A stretch of DNA of 56,976 nucleotides from Rickettsia australis str. Phillips (GCF_000273745.1 NZ_AKVZ01000034.1:1-56976); one strand, 5' to 3'. Shown: positions 21,696 through 32,715, counted from the stretch's first letter. Notes: generated from the sequence alone by a model not told the origin. Translations and numbers: made by a program.

Positions 21696-23561
21696 ATGAC
21701 ACAAAAAAAGAAAAAGTTTGATGCCGAAGTCGGCAAGATTTTAAATTTAATGATTCACTCTCTTTATAGTAATAAAGAGATTTTTATGAGAGAGTTAATT
21801 TCTAATGCTTCGGATGCTTGCGATAAATTACGTTATTTATCTCAAAGTAATAGCGAATTAGTAGCTAGCGATAGTAATTTTAAAATTACGGTCAAAGTCG
21901 ATAAAGATAACGGGCAGATTATTATCCGTGATAACGGTATCGGCATGAATCAAGAGGATTTAATTGAGAATTTGGGTACTATTGCAAGATCGGGTACGGC
22001 AAATTTTCTTAAAAGCCTCTCCGGTGATTCTAAAAAGGATAATATGCTAATTGGTCAATTTGGTGTTGGATTTTATTCAAGCTTTATGGTAGCCGATAAA
22101 GTGACTGTAACCTCAAGAAAAGCAGGCGAAGATAAAGTCCATGTTTGGGAGTCAGACGGGCTTGGCGAGTATATTGTTTCAGATTCAGATCAAGAATTCA
22201 CAAGAGGCACGGAAATTGTTTTACATATCAAAAAAGAAGAAGATACATTCCTTGATCATTTCAGGTTAAAACACATCGTTAAAAGCTATTCCGATCACAT
22301 AGCAGTACCGATATATTTCTTTGATGAAGCCGGTAATAATGAAATCCAGCTTAATTCAGCTTCTGCATTATGGACAAGACCGAAATCAGAAATTACGGAA
22401 GAACAATATAAAGAATTCTACAAAAGCCTATCTTATGCCGTTGATGACCCTTGGATAATTATGCATAATAAAAACGAAGGAGCTATAGAATTTACTAACC
22501 TGCTTTTCATTCCTTCAAGTAAAACATTTGACTTATTTCACCCTGATCGTAAAAGGCGAGTCAAATTATATATCAAAAGAGTATTTATTTCTGATGAGAA
22601 TATTGATTTAATTCCGTCATATTTAAGATTTTTACGAGGCGTGGTTGATTCAGAAGATTTACCGTTAAATATTAGCCGTGAGTCATTGCAGCATAATAGT
22701 GTACTTGAGAAAATCAAAAATGCTATTACAAAAAGAGTGCTTGGTGAGCTTAGAAAAAAGAAAGAGGAATCATCTGAAGAATATAATAAATTTTGGGCTA
22801 ATTTCGGTGGTGCTTTAAAAGAGGGTTTATGTGAAGCTACTACCAACCATGAAAAATTATTAGAGGTATGCATATTCAGAAGTGCCTTACATAATAAAAT
22901 GATTAGCCTTGACGAATATATAGCAGGATTTAAAGAGGAACAGAATACTATATATTATTTAAGCGGTGATAACCCCGATAAATTACTTTCAAGTCCACAA
23001 ATTGAAGGGTTATTAAGTAAAAATATCGATGTATTACTTTTTACCGATACAGTGGATGATTTTTGGGTAAATGTTAATAGCGAGTATAAAGGACATGCTA
23101 TTAAGTCAGCGACAAGAAGCGATATCGATGTAGAGCACACTACTTCACAATCTGAAGATAAAAATACACATAGTAAAAAATCCGATGATGAATATAAATT
23201 GCTAACAGATTATTTTAAAGAAACACTTGGGGAGTTAGTAAAAGAAGTTAAGATCTCTAAAAAACTTACTTCAAGCCCTGCTTGTCTTGCCGTTAGCGAC
23301 TCTGCTATGGATATTCGTATGGAGAGATTTTTGATTGAACAGAAACAAATAGCGGCTGCATCCGCTAAAAATTTAGAGCTCAATCCTAAAAATAAAATCA
23401 TAGAAAAAATCTTTAACGACTTAAAAGCAAATGATAAAAATAATGGAGAATTGGTTAATCTAATATTTGATCAAGCCTGTATTTTAGAGGGTGAACCAGT
23501 TGCCGATACAGGTGCATTTTCAAAGAGATTAAACGATATTGTACAAAAAGCTATATTATAA
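21696..23561 (+). CDS. htpG: Chaperone HtpG (bacterial Hsp90)
   Basis: This ATP-dependent cytosolic chaperone is full length at 621 residues. The N-terminal GHKL ATPase motifs are [33 protein letters not shown] and [12 protein letters not shown]; the middle domain contains [10 protein letters not shown]; the C-terminal dimerisation domain covers about 500-621. An ATG at 21696 gives the usual [16 protein letters not shown] start. No heat-shock promoter could be identified with confidence in the repeat-filled gap upstream. Confidence 0.97.
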   Translation: MTQKKKKFDAEVGKILNLMIHSLYSNKEIFMRELISNASDACDKLRYLSQSNSELVASDSNFKITVKVDKDNGQIIIRDNGIGMNQEDLIENLGTIARSGTANFLKSLSGDSKKDNMLIGQFGVGFYSSFMVADKVTVTSRKAGEDKVHVWESDGLGEYIVSDSDQEFTRGTEIVLHIKKEEDTFLDHFRLKHIVKSYSDHIAVPIYFFDEAGNNEIQLNSASALWTRPKSEITEEQYKEFYKSLSYAVDDPWIIMHNKNEGAIEFTNLLFIPSSKTFDLFHPDRKRRVKLYIKRVFISDENIDLIPSYLRFLRGVVDSEDLPLNISRESLQHNSVLEKIKNAITKRVLGELRKKKEESSEEYNKFWANFGGALKEGLCEATTNHEKLLEVCIFRSALHNKMISLDEYIAGFKEEQNTIYYLSGDNPDKLLSSPQIEGLLSKNIDVLLFTDTVDDFWVNVNSEYKGHAIKSATRSDIDVEHTTSQSEDKNTHSKKSDDEYKLLTDYFKETLGELVKEVKISKKLTSSPACLAVSDSAMDIRMERFLIEQKQIAAASAKNLELNPKNKIIEKIFNDLKANDKNNGELVNLIFDQACILEGEPVADTGAFSKRLNDIVQKAIL

Positions 23562-23604
23562 CTTTAAACTTTTTTAATTTTAATGTAGAATGGTTGCAAT
23601 CCGT

Positions 23605-23695
23605 TGTCATCCCACGACTTGATCGCGGGATCCAGTAGAAATACTAGTATTTTTTATTGTTTTTATGGATCCCATGGTCAAGCCACGGGATGACA
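23605..23695. repeat. B-type palindrome
   Basis: TGTCATCCCACGACTTGATC pairs with CATGGTCAAGCCACGGGATGACA around a short ACTAGTATTTTT centre. It opens a reading frame in front of hemA that is not part of that gene. Confidence 0.82.
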
Positions 23696-23745
23696 TAGTA
23701 CGTTTTACGATTCACATCAAAAACTTCAAACAAATAATAGTACTA

Positions 23746-24990
23746 ATGTCTTATTACGATACTATATTTAGCAAACATATAGACAAAATTAAGAGTGAAG
23801 GAAGGTATCGAGAATTTAAAGCCTTAAAAAGACAAGCCGATAATTTTCCTTTTGCAGAACATGCTAATAAACAAATAGTTATGTGGTGCATTAATGACTA
23901 TTTAGGTATGAGTAAACATGAAAAAGTAATGCAAGCTTCTATAGAAACCTTGCTAAAATACGGTGTTGGATCAGGCGGAACTCGCAATATCGGCGGCAAT
24001 AATATTGCCATTCTTGAGCTTGAAAAAGAGCTTGCAGATTTACACAAAAAGCAAGCAGCTTTAGTTTTTACATCCGGTTTTGTTGCAAATGATACAACTC
24101 TTGCAAGTCTTGCTAAAATCATGCCGGATATAGTATTTTTCTCCGATGAGCTAAATCATGCATCAATAATTGCAGGAATTGCAAGTTCAAGAGCCGAGAA
24201 ATACATATATAGACATTTAGACGTTAAACATCTAGAAGAGCTTTTACAATCAATCGATATTAATAGACCGAAAATTATTGCTTTTGAATCGGCTTACTCT
24301 ATGGACGGTTTCTTCTCACCTATCAAAGATATAATCAACTTAGCCAAAAAATATAATGCTTTAACCTTTATCGATGAAGTCCATACGGTCGGTTTGTACG
24401 GTAAACAAGGCGGCGGTATGGCCGAGCTTCTTAATTGTAGCGATCAAATCGATATTATTCAAGGAACGCTTGCCAAAGCATACGGCACTATCGGCGGTTA
24501 TATCACTAGCAACCATAATTTAGTCGATGCTATAAGACTAACCGCTCCAGGATTTATTTTTACTACTTCATTACCGCCTGTAATCTCTACCGCTGCAACG
24601 CATAGTATTAGACATCTTAAAGAATCAAATGAAGAACGAATAACACATCAAGAAGTAGTTACAAAACTTAAAAACTCTTTTGAAAATTTTAATATACCTT
24701 ATTTGAAAAATGAAAGTCATATAGTGCCAATAATTATTGGTAATCCGATTAAAGCGGCACGAGCCTCAAATATGCTCCTTAATGAATACGGTATTTACGT
24801 TCAACATATCAATTTTCCAACCGTACCGAGAGGTACGGAACGCCTCCGAATCATCCCAACCCCTGCCCATACCGATAAAATGATCAATGATTTATCCATA
24901 GCCTTAGTGCATATTTTTGCCGAACTTGATATAGAATTATCTTCTACAAAAGAACTAAACGAAGAGGTACGTTTGAACCTTATTGCATAA
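23746..24990 (+). CDS. hemA: 5-aminolevulinate synthase
   Basis: This PLP enzyme joins glycine and succinyl-CoA to make 5-aminolevulinate, the first step of the alpha-proteobacterial heme route. It contains GGTRNIGGNN, the FIDEVHTVGLYG aspartate region and the PLP lysine in GTLAKAYGTIGGY. I chose the ATG at 23746 (MSYYDTIFSKHIDKIK, 414 aa) because the longer frame from 23665 reads through a palindrome. Heme made here would feed CcmC and other hemoproteins. Confidence 0.96.
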   Translation: MSYYDTIFSKHIDKIKSEGRYREFKALKRQADNFPFAEHANKQIVMWCINDYLGMSKHEKVMQASIETLLKYGVGSGGTRNIGGNNIAILELEKELADLHKKQAALVFTSGFVANDTTLASLAKIMPDIVFFSDELNHASIIAGIASSRAEKYIYRHLDVKHLEELLQSIDINRPKIIAFESAYSMDGFFSPIKDIINLAKKYNALTFIDEVHTVGLYGKQGGGMAELLNCSDQIDIIQGTLAKAYGTIGGYITSNHNLVDAIRLTAPGFIFTTSLPPVISTAATHSIRHLKESNEERITHQEVVTKLKNSFENFNIPYLKNESHIVPIIIGNPIKAARASNMLLNEYGIYVQHINFPTVPRGTERLRIIPTPAHTDKMINDLSIALVHIFAELDIELSSTKELNEEVRLNLIA

Positions 24991-24991
24991 A

Positions 24992-25156
24992 GTCATTGTG
25001 AGGGAAATTACGAAGTAATTGACAAAACAAGGAAGAAAAAAATTCTGATTTATCGAATTTTTTTAATTATTTTCTGGATTGCCATGTTGCTTTCTCAGCG
25101 CAATGATGATTTGGCCCTCCACACAACAACACCTTCCCACGTAGGCGGGAATGATA
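24992..25156. repeat. A-type palindrome (24992-25109) with right outer arm
   Basis: AGTCATTGTGAGGGAAATTACG pairs with a CTCAGCGCAATGAT end around AAAATTCTGA/TCGAATTTTT. Outside it, CCTCCACACAACAACACCTT then CGTAGGCGGGAATGATA forms the outer arm. Confidence 0.75.
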
Positions 25157-25260
25157 TAATATCCATATAACAATACTTTTAATTGTTTAGCTTATGATAA
25201 TATCTATCTTTAATTTAGCAATGTCTAAAAAATAATATAATTACCTAATATATCTTTTTT

Positions 25261-25707
25261 TTTGACCGCAAAACTGCAATTATTAAACTCCTCAAAACAC
25301 ATCCAAGTAAAGGGTTTACTGCTATGGAAATAGCAACTTGGCTAGTTGATAATTATCCTGAAGAAGCAAAGAAAAAAGAGGAAGCAAGCAATGATAAACG
25401 ATTACTTAGTGCTAAAAGCAAAGTAAGCAAGAGACAAATTATTATCATGATTTATAGAAATGAATTAAATAGGCTATTGTGTACCACTATACCGAAAATA
25501 GAACCAAAAATTAAAATAACCAAAAAAGGACGCTGGTTTAGATATTATTATGTTAACAATATTGATAACATAGTTCATCATGATAATAGATGCTATGAGA
25601 TATTTAATCTTAAATCCGCAACTACTAAGTTTCTTAAGATTAATACCGGAAAAGAATTTACTGCTTCCCAAATAGCCGTATGGATAGCTGCAAAATATTC
25701 TCAATAG
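25261..25707 (+). pseudogene. Winged-helix (HARE-HTH/COG2958-like) protein, copy 1, lost start
   Basis: The frame reads DRKTAIIKLLKTHPSKGFTA then MEIATWLVDNYPEEAKKKEE from 25264, so the open frame starting at Met 25324 has lost its natural beginning; an ATGTCTAAAAAATAA run at 25221 suggests a frameshift at a poly-A tract. Later KITKKGRWFRYYYVNN looks like the Lys-Gly-hinge and Arg-Tyr-Tyr end of HARE-HTH or COG2958-type DNA-binding domains. The function is unknown. A damaged second copy follows. Confidence 0.5.
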
Positions 25708-25790
25708 GCAATACGAAAAGTGCAAACAAGTAACGATAAGCTATTGATGAGTGTTAACAAGATGATTGACAAAAAGAAATAGCTATACTT

Positions 25791-26012
25791 TTGTATAAAA
25801 AGGAAATAAAAACGTTATTACGTACAACCATACCAAAAGAACCGAACATTAAGATAATAAAAAAGGGAATCCGAACTAGATATTGTTATATTAATAATAT
25901 CAATCCGATATTTGATACATCCAAATTTATTAAAGCCCTCGAAAATTATAAGAAGCAAGGCCTGACTGCTACAGCAATTACTCAATTGCTGTTAAGTGCT
26001 AACGCTAAATAG
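25791..26012 (+). pseudogene. Winged-helix-like protein, copy 2 (tandem duplicate, damaged)
   Basis: LYKKEIKTLLRTTIPKEPNI and IKKGIRTRYCYINNINP align with copy 1 (IYRNELNRLLCTTIPKIEP; ITKKGRWFRYYYVNNID), so this is a degenerate tandem duplicate. The part upstream, SNDKLLMSVNKMIDKKK in another frame, matches SNDKRLLSAKSKVSKRQ of copy 1, showing a frameshift. 26013-26179 holds nothing I recognise. Confidence 0.55.
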
Positions 26013-26179
26013 TTAGTGATTACAAAAATAGACGACTATATGCCAGCAAAGGTGAGTTTTGCGCAACTCACAGTTAACAATTCCTAATTCTAATGGGATT
26101 TTACAAAAACTATTGCATATTTCGGTGCATTAGTTTATTTTGATTAGCAGACTATGGACAGAATTAATGGATTATTAAA

Positions 26180-27517
26180 ATGGGAATTACCGTATTAAAA
26201 AACGAAGGATTGGATTTTCATGCAAGAATCTCTACTCCTTTAAGTGAGATAGATGACGATATTCAAAAAGAATTACTTAATTTAACCAAAAAAGTTAAAA
26301 TAGCAGGTTTTAGAGCCGGTAAAGTACCGGTTTCAATTGTTAAGAAAAAATACGGTACTTCCGTCAGGAATGATATAATAGAAAGAAGAATTAACCATTC
26401 GGTAAATCATGTTATTAAAAAACATAATCTAAATATAATCGGTAGACCCAAAATTGAAGCATTGCAAAACGAACCCGATAAAGCTTTAGAGTTTACCGTA
26501 AAAATAGAGCTATTACCTAAAATTACTATTCCGGATTTAAAAAAAATCTCACTAGATCGTCCAAAATTAGAAGTAAGTGCTAAAGATGTTGAAGAACAAC
26601 TAGAAAAACTTGCCGCATTAACAAAAAGCTATACTAAAGAAAGTAAAGCAAAAATAAAAGATGGAGATCAGGTTACTATTGATGCAATCGGGTACATCAA
26701 GGACGAAGCTTTTGAAGGTGGTAAGTTAAATGATTTAAAGGTAGTAATAGGTAGTAATGCACTTATTCCAAGTTTTGAGAAACAATTAATAGGTTCTAAA
26801 ACAGGTAGTGAAGTAGATGTTAATGTTACTTTTCCTGAAAATTACCATTCTAAAGATTTAGCAGGTAAAGATGCTCGTTTTGCAGTACAAATTAAAGCAG
26901 TACATACTGCAGAACCTACCGTTATTGATGAGGAGTTTGCTAAAAAATTCCAAAGTAATAGCCTTGAAGAATTGCGTACACATTTTGCTAAACAAATAGA
27001 AAACGAATCGGAAGAAGCTATTAATACTATAATGAAAATGAACTTATTTGATAAGTTAGAGAAATTGTTAGATTTTGACGTACCAGAATCTTTATTAGAG
27101 CAAGAAAAAAATATTCTAAAGTCCGAAACCGATAAAAATAACCAAGATGAATCATTATTAAAAGATAAATCCCCTAAAGAAATAACAGAATATTATAATA
27201 AATTAGCCCTACGCCGTGTGCGAATAGGTTTGTTACTTGCTGAATACGCAAAATCTAAAAATTTGCAATTAGAGCCTGATGATTTAAGAAAAGTTATTAT
27301 GCAACAAGCACGTAATTTTCCTGGGCAAGAAAATATGATATTTGATTTTTATAAAAATAATCCTAGAGCAATTGAAGGACTTAAAGGTCCTGCCTTAGAA
27401 GATAAAGCTGTACAATATATATTTAATAACGAAATAAAGCTTAAAGAAAAGAAATATACTAAGGAAGAGCTAGAGAAATATCTAGAGGCAGAAGAACAAC
27501 GTATTACTTTGATTTAA
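26180..27517 (+). CDS. tig: Trigger factor
   Basis: This ribosome-associated chaperone and prolyl isomerase acts on nascent chains at the exit tunnel. The N-terminal ribosome-binding domain shows the signature [17 protein letters not shown] at about 45-61. The FKBP-like PPIase domain covers about 155-250 ([32 protein letters not shown]), and the helical C-terminal chaperone domain the rest. At 445 residues it is full length. It stands between damaged genes and a C palindrome. Confidence 0.97.
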   Translation: MGITVLKNEGLDFHARISTPLSEIDDDIQKELLNLTKKVKIAGFRAGKVPVSIVKKKYGTSVRNDIIERRINHSVNHVIKKHNLNIIGRPKIEALQNEPDKALEFTVKIELLPKITIPDLKKISLDRPKLEVSAKDVEEQLEKLAALTKSYTKESKAKIKDGDQVTIDAIGYIKDEAFEGGKLNDLKVVIGSNALIPSFEKQLIGSKTGSEVDVNVTFPENYHSKDLAGKDARFAVQIKAVHTAEPTVIDEEFAKKFQSNSLEELRTHFAKQIENESEEAINTIMKMNLFDKLEKLLDFDVPESLLEQEKNILKSETDKNNQDESLLKDKSPKEITEYYNKLALRRVRIGLLLAEYAKSKNLQLEPDDLRKVIMQQARNFPGQENMIFDFYKNNPRAIEGLKGPALEDKAVQYIFNNEIKLKEKKYTKEELEKYLEAEEQRITLI

Positions 27518-27530
27518 AGTTTATTAATTG

Positions 27531-27712
27531 TCATTGCAAGCAGTTCGTAGCACTTGCGTGGGCCACAAAACTACTTGATATCACTCCCACGTAGGTAGGG
27601 AATCCAGCATAAAGCGAGATAAATCGAGCTTTTAATTTTAAAAATTTGCTGTATTTATACTTTTTTGGATTCCTGCTTTTGCAGGAATGACATTGGTATC
27701 CACGCTGGCAAT
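27531..27712. repeat. Nested palindrome: C-type (27579-27692) with outer arms
   Basis: The inner arms TATCACTCCCACGTAGG and TCCTGCTTTTGCAGGAATGACA enclose a non-symmetric centre (AAAGCGAGATAAATCGAGCT). The outer parts are CACTTGCGTGGGCC on the left and GTATCCACGCTGGCAATACCC on the right. Confidence 0.72.
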
Positions 27713-27740
27713 ACCCGTCTTTCTTAGCTCCAGCAATATA

Positions 27741-28733
27741 TTACTCCTGATTTTTTATAGTCTTTAAAGCTAGTTTAACTATCTTATTGACCCCTAGATT
27801 AGTGTATGTAGAGATAGAAAAAACTTCTTTATTAGTAGCTTGTTGTAACTTATTTATTTTTTCTTGTATTTCCTCATCGGTAAGAACATCACATTTATTA
27901 AGACATATGATTTCGATTTTATTTTCTAGATAATCGGAATATGATCCAAGTTCAAGACGTACCGTATTATAATCTACCACTACATCATTACTAGAGCCGT
28001 CTATTAAATGTATTAATACATTACATCTTTCTATATGTTTTAAGAATTTATCGCCAAGTCCGTGTCCTTGATGAGCTCCTTCGATCAAACCTGGAATATC
28101 AGCTATTACAAACTCTTCGTCATTAACATACACCACTCCAAGATTCGGCACTAAAGTAGTAAAGGGATAATCGGCAATTTTAGGCTTGGCTGCCGTTACA
28201 ACCGATAAAAAAGTAGATTTACCGGCATTTGGAAGACCCACAAGCCCAACATCAGAGAGAAGCTTTAAGCTTAAATGAATCCACATTTCTTCGGCAATTT
28301 CCCCTTCCGTACGCTTTCTCGGAGCTTGATTAACCGACGTTTTGAAATGGCTGTTACCAAGACCGCCGCTTCCTCCTTTAATTATTTCAAAGCTTTGGTC
28401 ATCTTCAGTGAAGTCATGCAATAATATACTGCCGTCCTCGGAAAAGATTTGAGTACCGATTGGAACATCAAGAACTAATGATTTTCCTGATTTGCCGCTT
28501 CTATTTGAACCTTGACCATTTTCGCCGTTTTCTGCGGTAAAATGCTGTTTATATCGATAATTTACTAGCGTATTAAGATGGTGATTACTCCTAAATATAA
28601 CACTACCACCACGTCCACCGTCCCCACCGTCTGGTCCGCCTCTGTCAACAAATTTCTCACGATGGAAACTAACGCAACCATTACCGCCGTTCCCGCCTTT
28701 TATATATATTTTAACTTCATCAATAAAATTCAT
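27741..28733 (-). CDS. obgE: GTPase ObgE (CgtA)
   Basis: This essential GTPase is tied to ribosome assembly and stress signalling. The glycine-rich Obg fold covers about 1-158 ([28 protein letters not shown]). The G domain has G1 GLPNAGKST, the switch [13 protein letters not shown]3 DIPGLIEG and G4 NKCD. I chose the ATG at 28733 ([14 protein letters not shown], 330 aa); a longer frame to 28823 runs into the neighbouring palindrome. The gene follows gltA on the same strand. Confidence 0.96.
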   Translation of the reverse strand: MNFIDEVKIYIKGGNGGNGCVSFHREKFVDRGGPDGGDGGRGGSVIFRSNHHLNTLVNYRYKQHFTAENGENGQGSNRSGKSGKSLVLDVPIGTQIFSEDGSILLHDFTEDDQSFEIIKGGSGGLGNSHFKTSVNQAPRKRTEGEIAEEMWIHLSLKLLSDVGLVGLPNAGKSTFLSVVTAAKPKIADYPFTTLVPNLGVVYVNDEEFVIADIPGLIEGAHQGHGLGDKFLKHIERCNVLIHLIDGSSNDVVVDYNTVRLELGSYSDYLENKIEIICLNKCDVLTDEEIQEKINKLQQATNKEVFSISTYTNLGVNKIVKLALKTIKNQE

Positions 28734-28750
28734 ATGATTTATATTTTCAA

Positions 28751-28930
28751 CGTCATTGCAAAGGAGTGCGTGGACCTGGTTTTCTGTCATTGCGAGGAAA
28801 AACTGTAAGTTTTGACGAAGCAATCCAGTAAAAAATTCTGATTTACAGAATTTTTTTAATTATTTTCTAGATTGCCACGTCGCCTATGGCTCCTCGCAAT
28901 GACGATTTGGTGTCCACACAACAATACCCG
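28751..28930. repeat. Nested palindrome: A-type (28785-28904) with outer arms
   Basis: The inner arms are GTCATTGCGAGGAAAAACTG and GCTCCTCGCAATGACG around AAAAATTCTG/CAGAATTTTT. The outer left part is GGAGTGCGTGGACCTGG and the right GGTGTCCACACAACAATACCC. It lies between gltA and obgE. Confidence 0.78.
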
Positions 28931-28943
28931 CTCACGATAATGT

Positions 28944-30251
28944 TTACCTCTCCCCGATACCCGTATACTCTCTATGTACATAACCGGTGTAAAGCTGTCT
29001 AGGTCTGCTGATTTTTTGTTCAGGGTCTTCGTGCATTTCTTTCCATTGTGCCATCCAGCCTACGGTTCTTGCTATTGCAAAAAGTACCGTGAACATTTGC
29101 GACGGTATACCCATCGCTTTATAGATAATACCTGAATAAAAATCAACATTTGGATATAATTTTCTCTCAATAAAATATTCATCTTTAAGAGCGATAGCTT
29201 CAAGTTCTATTGCTATTTGTAAGAGCGGATTGTTTTCTAGCTGCCCGAGTTCCTTTAATACTGCTTTGCACGTTTCTTTAAGTACTGCGGCACGTGGGTC
29301 ATAGTTTTTATATACACGATGACCGAAACCCATTAACCTAAACGGATCATTTTTATCCTTAGCTTTAGCTATAAATTTAGGTATATTCTCAGAACTACCG
29401 ATTTCTTTAAGCATGTTTATTACCGCTTCATTAGCCCCGCCGTGAGCAGGTCCCCAAAGTGAGGCAATACCCGTGCTAATACACGCAAAAGCATTAGCTC
29501 CAGATGAGCCGGCGATTCGGACTGTTGAAGTAGAAGCATTCTGCTCATGGTCTGCATGTAGGATAAATATCTTATTAAGAGCATTTTTTATTATTGGATT
29601 TACTTTATATTTTGTACAAGGCGTTGCAAACATCATATGCAGAAAATTTTCAGTAAAATCTAACGAATTATCAGGATAAATAAACGGTTGTCCTATAGAA
29701 TATTTATAAGACATTGCGGCGATAGTTGGGATCTTAGCAATCATTCTAATAGCGGTAAGTTCATAGTCTGCTTCTTTAAAATTCAGTAAATCAGGGTAAA
29801 ATGCCGACAGAGAACCAACGGCCGCAAGCATAATAGCCATAGGATGAGAAGAGCTACAAAAGGCTTGAAATAAATAGTGTAATCTTTCATTCACTAATGA
29901 ATGATGAGCAACCTGTGTAGTGAAATTATTATACTGCTCGATGCTTGGTAATTCTCCATAGATTAGCAAATATGCCACTTCTAAAAAATCGCTCTTCTCG
30001 GCTAAATCTTTAATATTATATCCTCGATGCCGCAAGATTCCTTTATCACCGTCTATATAAGTGATAGTAGACTGACAAGAAGCAGTAGACATAAAACCCG
30101 GGTCATAAGTAAAACAATCGGCCTCCGCAGATACCCTGCTTATGTCGATTACATCCTCACCTATACTTGCTTTAAGTATAGGTAATTTAAATATTTTTCC
30201 TCTGATTTTTAATTCGGCAAATTCTGAATCATTATCATTTTCATTGGTCAT
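28944..30251 (-). CDS. gltA: Citrate synthase, type II
   Basis: This enzyme condenses oxaloacetate with acetyl-CoA at the entry to the TCA cycle; it is also the usual typing gene for Rickettsia. It is full length at 435 residues. Active-site stretches are [31 protein letters not shown] (His of catalysis), [15 protein letters not shown] and the Asp in NVDFYSGI. The type II N-terminal extension is present. It is monocistronic by appearance, with an A palindrome behind it. Confidence 0.98.
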   Translation of the reverse strand: MTNENDNDSEFAELKIRGKIFKLPILKASIGEDVIDISRVSAEADCFTYDPGFMSTASCQSTITYIDGDKGILRHRGYNIKDLAEKSDFLEVAYLLIYGELPSIEQYNNFTTQVAHHSLVNERLHYLFQAFCSSSHPMAIMLAAVGSLSAFYPDLLNFKEADYELTAIRMIAKIPTIAAMSYKYSIGQPFIYPDNSLDFTENFLHMMFATPCTKYKVNPIIKNALNKIFILHADHEQNASTSTVRIAGSSGANAFACISTGIASLWGPAHGGANEAVINMLKEIGSSENIPKFIAKAKDKNDPFRLMGFGHRVYKNYDPRAAVLKETCKAVLKELGQLENNPLLQIAIELEAIALKDEYFIERKLYPNVDFYSGIIYKAMGIPSQMFTVLFAIARTVGWMAQWKEMHEDPEQKISRPRQLYTGYVHREYTGIGER

Positions 30252-30323
30252 AATGGATATACCTTATTTTTATACATCAGTAAATATAACCCTAATTTAA
30301 TGAAATTAGAAATGAATTATTAT

Positions 30324-30632
30324 TTATAAGGATTTAAAAAATTTTCTATATTGCGATACAAACTTTATAATACGTAAAATTTGTAAATGGCTGGTATTAG
30401 GAGCATAAATAATATAACAATTATATACAATCCAAAAGCGTAAGGGTTTATTTGTTAAATCTTCACGTTTACTTCCCATGTTAGGATTATTAGCTAATTT
30501 ATCAAAAGCTTGTTCCAAGCATTTTAGTACGTTATCAGCTGCTCTTATAACTTCACTTGAAGAATGGTAAAAGCCTCTTTCGACCTGGCTATTTACATAT
30601 TTTTCAAGTTCAGGAGTTAAAGAAATATTCAT
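30324..30632 (-). pseudogene. ParD-ParE toxin-antitoxin remnant fused by deletion
   Basis: Residues 1-35 (MNISLTPELEKYVNSQVERG, YHSSSEVIRAA) are the ribbon-helix-helix start of a ParD antitoxin. From about residue 40, AFDKLANNPNMGSKREDL and IVYNCYIIYAPNTSHLQILR to the end are the C-terminal half of a RelE/ParE toxin. The end of ParD and the start of ParE are missing, so a deletion has joined two neighbouring genes into one 102-residue frame. It is probably inactive as a toxin, although the DNA-binding half is kept. Confidence 0.85.
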
Positions 30633-30723
30633 AATATTCTCTTTAGAATAACAATAATTGATATTAGCATAACATTATATGTTATTTCAAGAAGATTTAG
30701 GCTTAAAGTTTTTCTTAAATTTT

Positions 30724-31599
30724 TTAGTTAACGAGCAAACCCGTATTCACTAAATACTCCTTAATCTTGAGTAAATCATACCAAGAGGTGCGTTTTTGCA
30801 TAGGTTGGCGAAGTAAATAGGCAGGGTGGAAGATTGCCGTAGTTTGAATAGGAGCGGATAGATATTTATTGGTATAAAAATAATATTCTTGTCTAATTTT
30901 AGTAATGCCTGAATTTTTTCCGAGTAAGCTAGTTGCAGCCGTGCTACCGACTAGAATAATTAGCTTTGGGCTAATAAGAGCAATATGTTTCTCAACAAAC
31001 GGTTTACAAATATCGACTTCTTCGAGCGTTGGCTGTCTATTAGCGGGAGGCCGCCAAAATACCGTATTAGTAATATAAGCGTTATTTTTTCGTGAAATTC
31101 CGATAGCATTTAGCATATTATCAAGCAAATTGCCACTTTCGCCGCAAAAAGGTATTCCTTTCAAATCCTCAGTACTGCCAGGAGCTTCGCCTATTAACAT
31201 AATTTTAGCTTCCAAATTACCATCACCGAAAACCGTATTAGTAGCAAATTTCTTAAGTTCACAACCATTAAAATTTAGTAGAGATTCTTTTAGTTCTTCG
31301 ATATTATTAGCTTTATCGGCAAGAGATCTTGCTAGGGTTATATTATCATGAACTTTATCATTAGAAATCTTCCAAAACCCTACTTCTAGAGGTAATTTAG
31401 ACATCGATCCTAACCCATCAACCTCACATACGCTTGAAAGATTTCCATTCGTATTGAATACAGTTTTTTTTGTAGACATAAGTTTTACTTGTGACTTTTC
31501 AGTTAGTTCAGTATTATTACATACCTTTAATTTTGGTGGGTGCTCAGAGCAGTAATATTCAACACCGATTGCACTTAACCATTTAAGCGTATTACTCAT
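30724..31599 (-). CDS. Uracil-DNA glycosylase, family 4-like
   Basis: This enzyme removes uracil from DNA by cleaving the glycosidic bond. Motifs are IGEAPGSTEDLKGIPFCGES near residue 133, ITNTVFWRPPANRQPT in the middle and FHPAYLLRQP near the end, a combination seen in alpha-proteobacterial family 4 type enzymes. I chose the ATG at 31599 (MSNTLKWLSAIGVEYY, 291 aa), because the longer frame to 31779 overlaps rluD. An RPE-1 insertion sits in-frame at about residues 40-80, in a region expected to be a loop. Divergent from rluD by 16 bp. Confidence 0.9.
   Translation of the reverse strand: MSNTLKWLSAIGVEYYCSEHPPKLKVCNNTELTEKSQVKLMSTKKTVFNTNGNLSSVCEVDGLGSMSKLPLEVGFWKISNDKVHDNITLARSLADKANNIEELKESLLNFNGCELKKFATNTVFGDGNLEAKIMLIGEAPGSTEDLKGIPFCGESGNLLDNMLNAIGISRKNNAYITNTVFWRPPANRQPTLEEVDICKPFVEKHIALISPKLIILVGSTAATSLLGKNSGITKIRQEYYFYTNKYLSAPIQTTAIFHPAYLLRQPMQKRTSWYDLLKIKEYLVNTGLLVN
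31360..31480 (-). repeat. RPE-1 type element inside the UDG gene
   Basis: On the minus strand GTCTAAATTACCTCTAGAAG, TTTTGGAAGAT and TCTAATG match the radC insert at 4724-4768 almost base for base, coding GSMSKLPLEVGFWKIS. Unlike the radC copy it keeps the frame open. Confidence 0.78.
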
Positions 31600-31615
31600 T
31601 ATCTTAAAATAAAAT

Positions 31616-32605
31616 ATGTTAACATATAATGTACCAAACGCACTAAATAACATAAGGCTCGATAAAGCTTTGTCACAACTTCTTGAAAATATTTCTAGAA
31701 ACCAAATCCAAAAAGCTATTAAAAATTCGCAAGTACTAGTTAATGATGTAATTATTTCTGATCCTGATGTTTTGGTCAAGGAGAATGATGTTATACTATT
31801 TTCTTTTAAAGAACCTGAAGAGCTAAAAATTGCAGCAGCAAATATAGCACTTGATATAATTTATGAAGATGATGATTTGATAGTAATTAACAAAGCTGCA
31901 GGTATGACAGTACACCCAGGGGCAGGACATCATGACGATACGCTTGTTAATGCATTACTTTATCATACGAAGAATCTATCGGATATAGGTTCAGCAGCAA
32001 GACCTGGGATAGTGCATCGTTTGGATAAGGATACTACGGGCTTAATGGTAGTTGCTAAAAATAATAAAGCACATATGTTGCTTGCAAATCAGATAGAGCA
32101 AAGGCAGGTAATACGGAAATATAAAGCGTTAGTTTGGGGAGTAATTAACCCGCTAGAAGGAGTCATTAAGAATAATATAGGTCGTAGCCGAGTAGACCGT
32201 CAAAAAATGACCATATTAAAATATGGCGGTAAAGAAGCTGTTACGCATTACAAGACTTTAGAGCTGTTTTACGGCGGTACTATTAGTATGGTGGAATGCA
32301 GACTTAGTACCGGTAGAACTCATCAAATCAGAGTGCAGCTAAGCCATTTAAAGCATTCGGTGGTCGGCGATCAAACTTACGGCAATAACAACCGAAAAAT
32401 TGCTCATTCTGCTCCTGAACTAAAAGCAAAATTAATCGATTTTAAACGCCAAGCCCTGCATTCTTGGTATTTAAGCTTTACCCATCCGACTAGTAATAAG
32501 ATTATGGAATTTTCTTGTGAGCTGCCAAGGGATATGGAAGCTATTATAGCCACCGATGTATTGCACAAATTTACCGGGCTTAAGAAAACAAACTCCTTTG
32601 GGTAG
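31616..32605 (+). CDS. rluD: RluA-family 23S rRNA pseudouridine synthase (RluD-type)
   Basis: An N-terminal S4 RNA-binding domain (about residues 12-70: RLDKALSQLLENISRNQIQK) is followed by the catalytic domain. The active site HRLDKDTTGLMVVAKN contains the essential Asp, and IVINKAAGMTVHPG and GRTHQIRVQLSH complete the family pattern. RluD modifies helix 69 of 23S rRNA; RluC is the other candidate. The length of 329 is normal. An IS1-like relic starts about 110 bp after the stop codon. Confidence 0.9.
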   Translation: MLTYNVPNALNNIRLDKALSQLLENISRNQIQKAIKNSQVLVNDVIISDPDVLVKENDVILFSFKEPEELKIAAANIALDIIYEDDDLIVINKAAGMTVHPGAGHHDDTLVNALLYHTKNLSDIGSAARPGIVHRLDKDTTGLMVVAKNNKAHMLLANQIEQRQVIRKYKALVWGVINPLEGVIKNNIGRSRVDRQKMTILKYGGKEAVTHYKTLELFYGGTISMVECRLSTGRTHQIRVQLSHLKHSVVGDQTYGNNNRKIAHSAPELKAKLIDFKRQALHSWYLSFTHPTSNKIMEFSCELPRDMEAIIATDVLHKFTGLKKTNSFG

Positions 32606-32715
32606 TGTAGAAGATATTTTAGAGATGAAAAATCTAGGTAGAAAATGAAGGTATTGTAAAATAAAGATTGATAAGAGATAACAAGAAGATATTCTATTAA
32701 GAAAAAGAAAAGCTA

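Noticed and set aside
23665-23745. N-terminal extension of hemA (MDPMVKPRDDIV...)
   Set aside because: The added residues are the translation of the B palindrome arm, and ALAS begins at MSYYDTIF.
28734-28823. N-terminal extension of obgE
   Set aside because: It reads into an A-type palindrome arm; the conserved Obg start is [14 protein letters not shown].
31600-31779. N-terminal extension of the UDG gene
   Set aside because: It overlaps rluD on the other strand, and the conserved start is MSNTLKWLSAIG.
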